In this document: positions 58,707 through 64,000 of the stretch, one piece after another
Numbering within the stretch: position 1 is the stretch's first letter
Layout: each line of letters opens with the position of its first letter
Assembly: GCA_025667525.1 (NCBI GenBank)
Contig: CM046877.1
Span: 34,244,255 to 34,308,254, forward strand
From: Glebionis coronaria
Lineage: Eukaryota; Streptophyta; Magnoliopsida; Asterales; Asteraceae
Direction of reading: 5' to 3'
DNA length: 64,000 nucleotides
Program-made: the position numbers and the translations under genes
Notes under the pieces: model-generated
What the model saw: the letters and a program-made list of their open reading frames with translations, nothing else
Databases searched by the model: none
Told to the model about the DNA's origin: nothing

Positions 58707-60721
58707 TGATGAGACTCTAATTATACATAGTCTTATCGCTGAAATCGGGCTTAAAATGCGTAAAAATATCATAAAACCGTGCAAAAACCCTTTGTTTCTC
58801 AATTGTGTGGTCGTAGGTAGGGATATTGTGAATAAACCAAAAGACCACAAGAATAAAGCAAAAACGAACACGGACGCGAAGCTGCATAAAGAACCGGAGT
58901 GTTGATTTTCAAAAAATGACCTTGAAGTTTTGAAGATATACAAGTTGGTCCCTCAACTTTGACAACTTGTCACAAATGACCCTTGAAGAATCAATTTGTA
59001 CAAGTTAAGTCCTTAAAGTTTGAAGAAAGGTCAAGTATAGTCCTCAAGATTGAAGATATGTTCATTACCAGTCCTTATGCAAAAGTTATTAAAAACAAAA
59101 GGGCCAAAAATGACAATTCGACAAAGATAAAACAAAGGGAATAGGCTACCATAAGTTATAAACTACATAGGGGTTGATTTGTATTTCTTTCTAAACTATG
59201 GGGGTCAAAATTGCATATAAACAAACCTATTTATCCCTAAACCCGACCAAGCCCATTCAATTTACCATCAAGCCCAAACTCAACAACCCATACCCAACCC
59301 GTTAAAATTATTTAATATTAATTTTTGAATTAGTATTATTTATTATAATAGGCGGTTAACAGTCACTATTTAACCCACCCAAGATCAAAATCGATCATCG
59401 TAGCTATCAAACCCTAATTCCTAATTAACAACCTAACCATGGGGTTTTGATTTTACTCCTCCATATCGCTAATTGTATGTTTTTTGAACATTCCTACGCG
59501 CTCAAAATCCCCATCTCACCCATGTGAGACCCCCACGAGCCTCCCCTGCCCCAAAATTGCTATTTTGAGGGAGAATACAAACATGGACAAAAGGATCAAT
59601 GGTCCATAGTGATTTCGTGCTCCCCACACCCAAGATGAAAGGCCAAGATCGTTTGGAGTAGCTGGCACATCCCTATCATCACATGGCATGGATAATTCAC
59701 AATAATTTTGATCAAAATTAAAATTAAAGACCAAGGGCACTTCTGGAAGTTTAAGCTACAATAGGGTTTAGGGTTTCTTTCTACTAGAATCCTTTGTAGC
59801 TCTCTACATAAAGAGCATTAGGACTATGCTTATTTTTCTTGTTCCAATTTTTATTTTTCAACCTTTGTTTTTAAATTAATGTAGTAAAATTATTAGTTAA
59901 TGCAAATAATATTGTGAGTTCCAATTTAATTCTTGTTTTAAATTCCTGTTCGATTTTATGCTTTGTAATTTAATTTTCATCAAAAAATGTTTGAGTTCAA
60001 AGGTTTTGGCTTAACCTTTTATTAAATAGCACCCTGATTTTGACAAAATCAAGGTGTGGTGAGAGCATAATTTGAAGTTATTCAAGTGTTGGTTACTTTT
60101 AATTCTTGTAAAAAGTTACTGGGTTCCAAAATTGTTTTTTTCAAATCTTATTTATTCACTTGGAGACTTACTGTTCAATAAGAGAAAGAAGAAGCTACTT
60201 GTCACCTAGCTTCTTTCTTTGTTTATTGGGCAAGATATTGTTGTTTGTGGTGTGTTCCAAAACAGGCAAACAAACCAAGACCCAAAACGATATGTTGTAG
60301 ACCTTCTTGTAGATTGTTGTAGTCCACAAGTTTGTTTTACTTTTCATTGTTTTTCTCCATAAGCCCAGGGTCCAGATATAGCTAACTTGGAGATGGTATC
60401 AGCAGCCATTCCTTGATTTAGATGTAAATAAATGGTGGTAATTAGCTTGAACCCTTTTGGTTGCTATTTTGCTCTATTTGTGCTTATGTAAAAATGCCTT
60501 TTTCCTACTGTTCTATGAGATTTATTTACTTTTCTTAGTTAATCTTTTCTTTTAATTTATGTTCATGTTAAGTTGATGCTAGTTCTTGTTTTTATTTAGC
60601 ATAGTGTTAGTTAAAATTACAAACAGTTAGTTAAAAGGGTGTTTGGTTTGATTGGTAAAAGTTTGGGTGACACAAGTTTTGACCAAACAAGTGCATGCAC
60701 ACTTTAATCTTGCTTAGTCTA
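58707..60721 (+). repeat. Diverged LTR related to element A, truncated
   Basis: Begins TGATGAGACTCTAATTATAC with the tip hairpin, then follows element A's LTR in order (GAACACGG...CTGCATAAAGAACCGG at about 58870, CCCTCAACTTT, GGTGTGGTGAG) at low identity. Interrupted at 60721 by another LTR. TATA-like ACATAAAGAG near 59807. Confidence 0.75.
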
Positions 60722-61339
60722 TGTAACATCCCATTTTGGTAAATGGAATATCACGCGAAATTATGGCGTGTCATCAAAGCATGCAAGGTAAATGTCTAAA
60801 AACATTAAATGACCATGAATGGAAATACCGGAAACAAACATAGATAGTCCAAGTATAAGCTCATCACACATGAATATAAGTACTGAAATGGAAAAAGACT
60901 AAACAATGCCTAGAGAAATAAGAAGCATAATGTATGGAAAATGCATAAAGTGGTGAAGGTTAGATAGCTTCCAATCCATATGAACCTACTCTTAAAGTCT
61001 ACGAGCGCCCTTGAGTACCTGTCGTTTGGGAACATGAAAGGAACACAACTGAGTATAACGCCCAGTGAACGGATATACAAATATAAGATGAAATGACATA
61101 AGCATAAAAGACTAATAGCAGCGGAAATGTATAAGTCCTAGATAACCTGGATCACGTTCATAAAACTGGTTTTATAGTTTGAAAAGACTTATGTTATAAT
61201 ATGAAAAACTGTATTAATTAGCCAATAGCCCATATAGGTCATGAGGTTCCACTGGGCATGAATACTTGGATGGGACACCTCATCATGCAATTAGAGGGGT
61301 TGCCTCTAATTAATTAGTCTGGGTAGGAGGGATCAACTC
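60722..61339 (-). repeat. Chromovirus-like LTR fragment
   Basis: Plus orientation starts TGTAACATCCCATTTTGG, the same kind of tip as 19174, and includes GAGTATAACGCCCAGTGAACGG, a block typical of chromovirus LTRs. Cut at 61339 by the next element. Confidence 0.6.
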
Positions 61340-62861
61340 TGTAGAAACTAGAAGGGGGAGGGGGGGGGGGGTGAATAGTTTCTCTTCGATTGGGAACCAA
61401 ATTAAAATTACTTTCAATTTGGTTTGTATCAAAACTATCTTTTGTTTGAAGCTTGGTTGCATAATGATTAGGTTCAATTCAAATGCACTAGCAAAGATAA
61501 TAGGTAAGTGTAATGATAAGGAAATAAGTAAAGAGTAAGGAAGGAGACAACCTAGTGGGGAGACACCAAGATTTATAGTGGTTCGACAACGAGGCTCTAT
61601 CCTCCTTTCTACTCCACTCCTCGAGTACACCTACTCGAGATTTCCACTATATCCACAAGCTCCCTTCTTGGCTGAGAAAACCTTACATCGTCGTTTACAT
61701 TATTTTCCGACACTAAGCTAAATGTCGAGACCTAATCTTTAGCTAGGACCAATCTACACAACGTTGCCTACTTCACAATTTAACGACACAAGGCTAGATG
61801 TCGAGTTCTAATCCAAAGCTAGAACCAATCTTCACGACTCTTCACTTTGAAGCTAAGTGAGAACTTCACATGACACAACTACTAATCACTTTCAAGTTTA
61901 GTGAGAACTCACAAGACACAACCACATCACATTATAGTTTAGTGAGAACTATACTAATCAAATCTATTACAACTCAACTAGACTTATCCAAGTACACACA
62001 TGTAGCTTGGATTTACACAACACAAATCCAAGCAAACACATATGCAATGGATGTACACAACAAATCCATGTATCCACAAATAACTTGGATGAACACAACT
62101 AGTCCAAGTATTCATAAATACAATGGATTGACATAAAACAAAAAGGGTATCATGATGAATATGACTAGCTCATAGATTCATCTTTATCACAACACTAGTG
62201 AGTGAGTGATCTTCTCATTGGACAAGGTAAAGGAGGGGATCAAGAGGATAATCATATGTAAACATCCTTAACACTTTAAGTGATCATTTACTAATGATTA
62301 TGCTATAGAAAATAGAAAGGGGGCTGAGAAAAACGTCCAAGAGGCTTGTTGGAAAATGAGATTTGACCCACTATTTAAAGGAGACAAAGTATAACGGATA
62401 TATAACGGCTATCTGGGCGCGGTACCTTATCTAGCCCGGCGGTTCCATATCGCTAAGGAACCGCCTAGCTACTTAAGGTACCGCCCCTAGAGTACGCTCC
62501 GTTTTTTGTCTTTTAGTGGGGTAGGAATATCTGAGGTATGTGAAGCCTTCAAAGGATATTCTAATAGCATATGGAATATGCTATTTCAAATTTTCATTTT
62601 CCATTTTAATAAAACATTTTCTAAAAAAGAAAGTTTATTAAAAAATCTTTTATCATATTAACAAAAGTGAGTTTAAAGGATAATCGTTTTGATGATCACT
62701 AAGTATGATTAAGAAAGGTTAGTGATATGATTATTACCTTGATGATAGTGTTAGTTAAATAATTCGTTTTGTGTTTTACACTAAATGTGTTGTATAGTTT
62801 GTTGTGATCAAAACTAAGAAAGATTAGTTAACACTAATAATGTTTTTAGGCATCACTTGCA
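61340..62861 (-). repeat. 3' LTR of the right-edge element (about 1.5 kb)
   Basis: Minus-strand ends TGCAAGTGATGCC (62861) and GTTTCTACA (61340). The 62861 end lies about nine bases from the purine tract, so the true border may be a few bases away. It contains a poly-C/G run (61362-61372), degenerate short repeats (61700-62140) and the nested hairpin at 62419-62484. Confidence 0.6.
62419..62484. other. Nested perfect hairpin in the LTR
   Basis: Outer arms GCGGTACCTTA (62419-62429) and TAAGGTACCGC (62474-62484); inner arms GGCGGTTCC (62438-62446) and GGAACCGCC (62457-62465). All 20 pairs are perfect. Confidence 0.85.
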
Positions 62862-62870
62862 TTAATAATC

Positions 62871-62882
62871 TCCCCCTTTTTG
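62871..62882 (-). other. Polypurine tract of the right-edge element
   Basis: Minus-strand CAAAAAGGGGGAG next to the LTR. Similar purine tracts lie at 62955-62968, 63024-63032 and 63041-63049. Confidence 0.65.
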
Positions 62883-63564
62883 ATTACGACAAACGATAAA
62901 CTCATTTACGTAGAAACACAAAGTATCGAATTATTAACGAGTTTATCACTATCATTTTTCCCCCTTTGTCGTAGCAAAAAGGTTAGCACAAGTCTTTTGA
63001 AGAAAATCGGACTTTGCTAGTAGCTCCCCCTTGGTGGTTGCTCCCCCTTGCTTGGGGCACCAAGTATGTGAGCTAAGGTGACATGCTACACAAAGGTTAG
63101 TAGAAAGAAAAGAAACACCAATGTATATATGATCACTACCTACTAAGTAACTTGAGAGGGAGAGAGAGAAGAAATCTCAAATTAGAAGCAAGTATTTTGC
63201 TAAATATGTCCAAAGAGGTAATTGAAAAAATCAAGCTTCAATCCAATGAAGATGATAAACTTGTCAATGGGTTAAAGTTTAGAATTGATGGAATCACCCA
63301 TAAGCAATTGTAAAAGTTAACCATGATCAACTCAAAAGAGAACTAAAGAAATAACACACAAACAACACAAAGGTTACATAAAAGAAAAGACATAACAAGG
63401 TAGATAGTCATACACACAATATGAGTATCTAAAGCAAAAAAATATGGAAAAATAAACCACTAAGCATAAGCTAGTCTAATAGTGATAATTTTCCAAGATT
63501 GCTTAAAAAAATAAAAGACTCTAAAACAACTAAAGTAATAAAGACTCTAAGAGTAGTTAGTCCT

Positions 63565-64000
63565 TTAGTTGGAAAAAAAAGACGACGATGCATCATTCGA
63601 AGTTTTGTCCACAGGAACGAAAACTTGGATAGGAGGTCGAGTGAGGAGGAATTCAAGGAAATTTAACTTCTCATATACATGAGCAAGTTCAATTTGTTGA
63701 AATCGACAATAAGCACACGAGGATCCATGATGCAACACAAAATCGTTTGATGGGGGTAGGGCATCAAACCTAGGGTTTGGTGGTGGTGGGGTAATGGGGT
63801 AGGAAATGTTTTCATAATGCCTTATGAGGTTTGGGAAGGTTGAAAGGTCATTGAGTTGAGGGGTGTTGAAGGATTTAGGTGGTGGGGGAACATTTTCTTT
63901 TGCTCCGGTGATGGGGTTAATGGTATAAGTCTCATTCCAATACTTGATTGGAGAGAAGGTAGGGTTTTTTGGTGGTTTGGAGGAAGATGGTTCATTCTTC
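63565..64000 (-). CDS. Partial ORF between pol and the 3' LTR, unidentified
   Basis: The minus strand is open from the right edge for 145 codons to TAA at 63565-63567. The protein is Pro/Ser/Asn-rich (KNPTFSPIKYWNETYTINPI, then NVPPPPKSFNTPQLNDL), with one CxxC-like CAYC and a helix-prone segment IELAHVYEKLNFLEFLL. The location just upstream of the 3' noncoding region is where SIRE-type elements carry an env-like or other accessory ORF, but I see no transmembrane segment in the visible part and do not recognise the protein. It could also be the end of gag in an element that has lost pol. Confidence 0.5.
   Translation of the reverse strand, partial: KNEPSSSKPPKNPTFSPIKYWNETYTINPITGAKENVPPPPKSFNTPQLNDLSTFPNLIRHYENISYPITPPPPNPRFDALPPSNDFVLHHGSSCAYCRFQQIELAHVYEKLNFLEFLLTRPPIQVFVPVDKTSNDASSSFFSN

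Larger units (their letters stand above)
61340..64000 (-). mobile_element. 3' part of a probably SIRE-like Ty1/copia element, running off the right edge
   Basis: On the minus strand: an open frame from the right edge, a noncoding stretch with several GGGGGAG tracts, a polypurine tract, then an LTR ending near 61340. The AAAAAGGGGGAGA tract and the CTATTCACCCCC block near the LTR end are features I associate with SIRE/Maximus elements. Gag and pol lie outside the window, so the lineage is tentative. Confidence 0.6.

Noticed and set aside
61362..61372. Poly-G run as a polypurine tract of a plus-strand element
   Set aside because: The opposite-strand reading, with a GGGGGAG tract at 62871 and TG...CA LTR ends, explains the region; the G run is the reverse of a C-rich block near the LTR end.

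Overview
This is a gene-poor stretch of plant nuclear DNA, almost entirely transposable elements inserted into one another. Split genes with GT-AG introns, plant LTR retrotransposons with tRNA-Asp and initiator-Met primer sites, CACTA elements, Helitrons and high AT content all point to a eudicot. The 729-residue protein at 9403-11592 resembles, from memory, proteins that are very abundant in Asteraceae assemblies such as pyrethrum, so a daisy-family genome is my best guess. No database was searched.

Left part (1-22597). A Ty3/gypsy Athila-like gag-pol on the minus strand is fully open from 4261 to the left edge. It is cut off at 4261 by a plus-strand element (element A, 4262-16030). Element A has a 4.37 kb LTR, a tRNA-Asp primer site, one long zinc-knuckle ORF and no pol. 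Its 3' LTR is truncated at 16030 and fused to a decayed minus-strand chromovirus (16031-22597) with a complete 3.4 kb LTR.

Middle part (22598-57473). A 41-bp minisatellite is followed by a CACTA element carrying a broken GRF-type zinc-finger gene. Then comes a direct tandem duplication of about 12.2 kb (copy 1 24462-44530, copy 2 44533-56757). Each copy holds the same mosaic: CACTA end, Helitron I, CACTA-1, Helitron II with a five-exon HMA-like gene, and Helitron III. After the duplication a Ty1/copia element (26463-34254) inserted into copy 1. Copy 2 keeps the empty site, which proves the 5-bp target duplication TAGTC.

Right part (57474-64000). It holds an array of about 183-bp tandem repeats, an LTR related to element A, a chromovirus-like LTR fragment, and the 3' end of a probably SIRE-like Ty1/copia element running in from the right edge.

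The only convincing cellular-type gene is the HMA-like gene, present twice (38431-39456 and 50667-51690) and assembled here from five exons with clean splice sites and one continuous frame. The most unusual signal is a leader module of about 102 nt found in both element A (Ty3/gypsy type) and the copia element (27884-27985). It has sequence blocks at matching spacing and stems that pair in each element with different bases, which suggests a structured RNA shared by two unrelated retrotransposon superfamilies.
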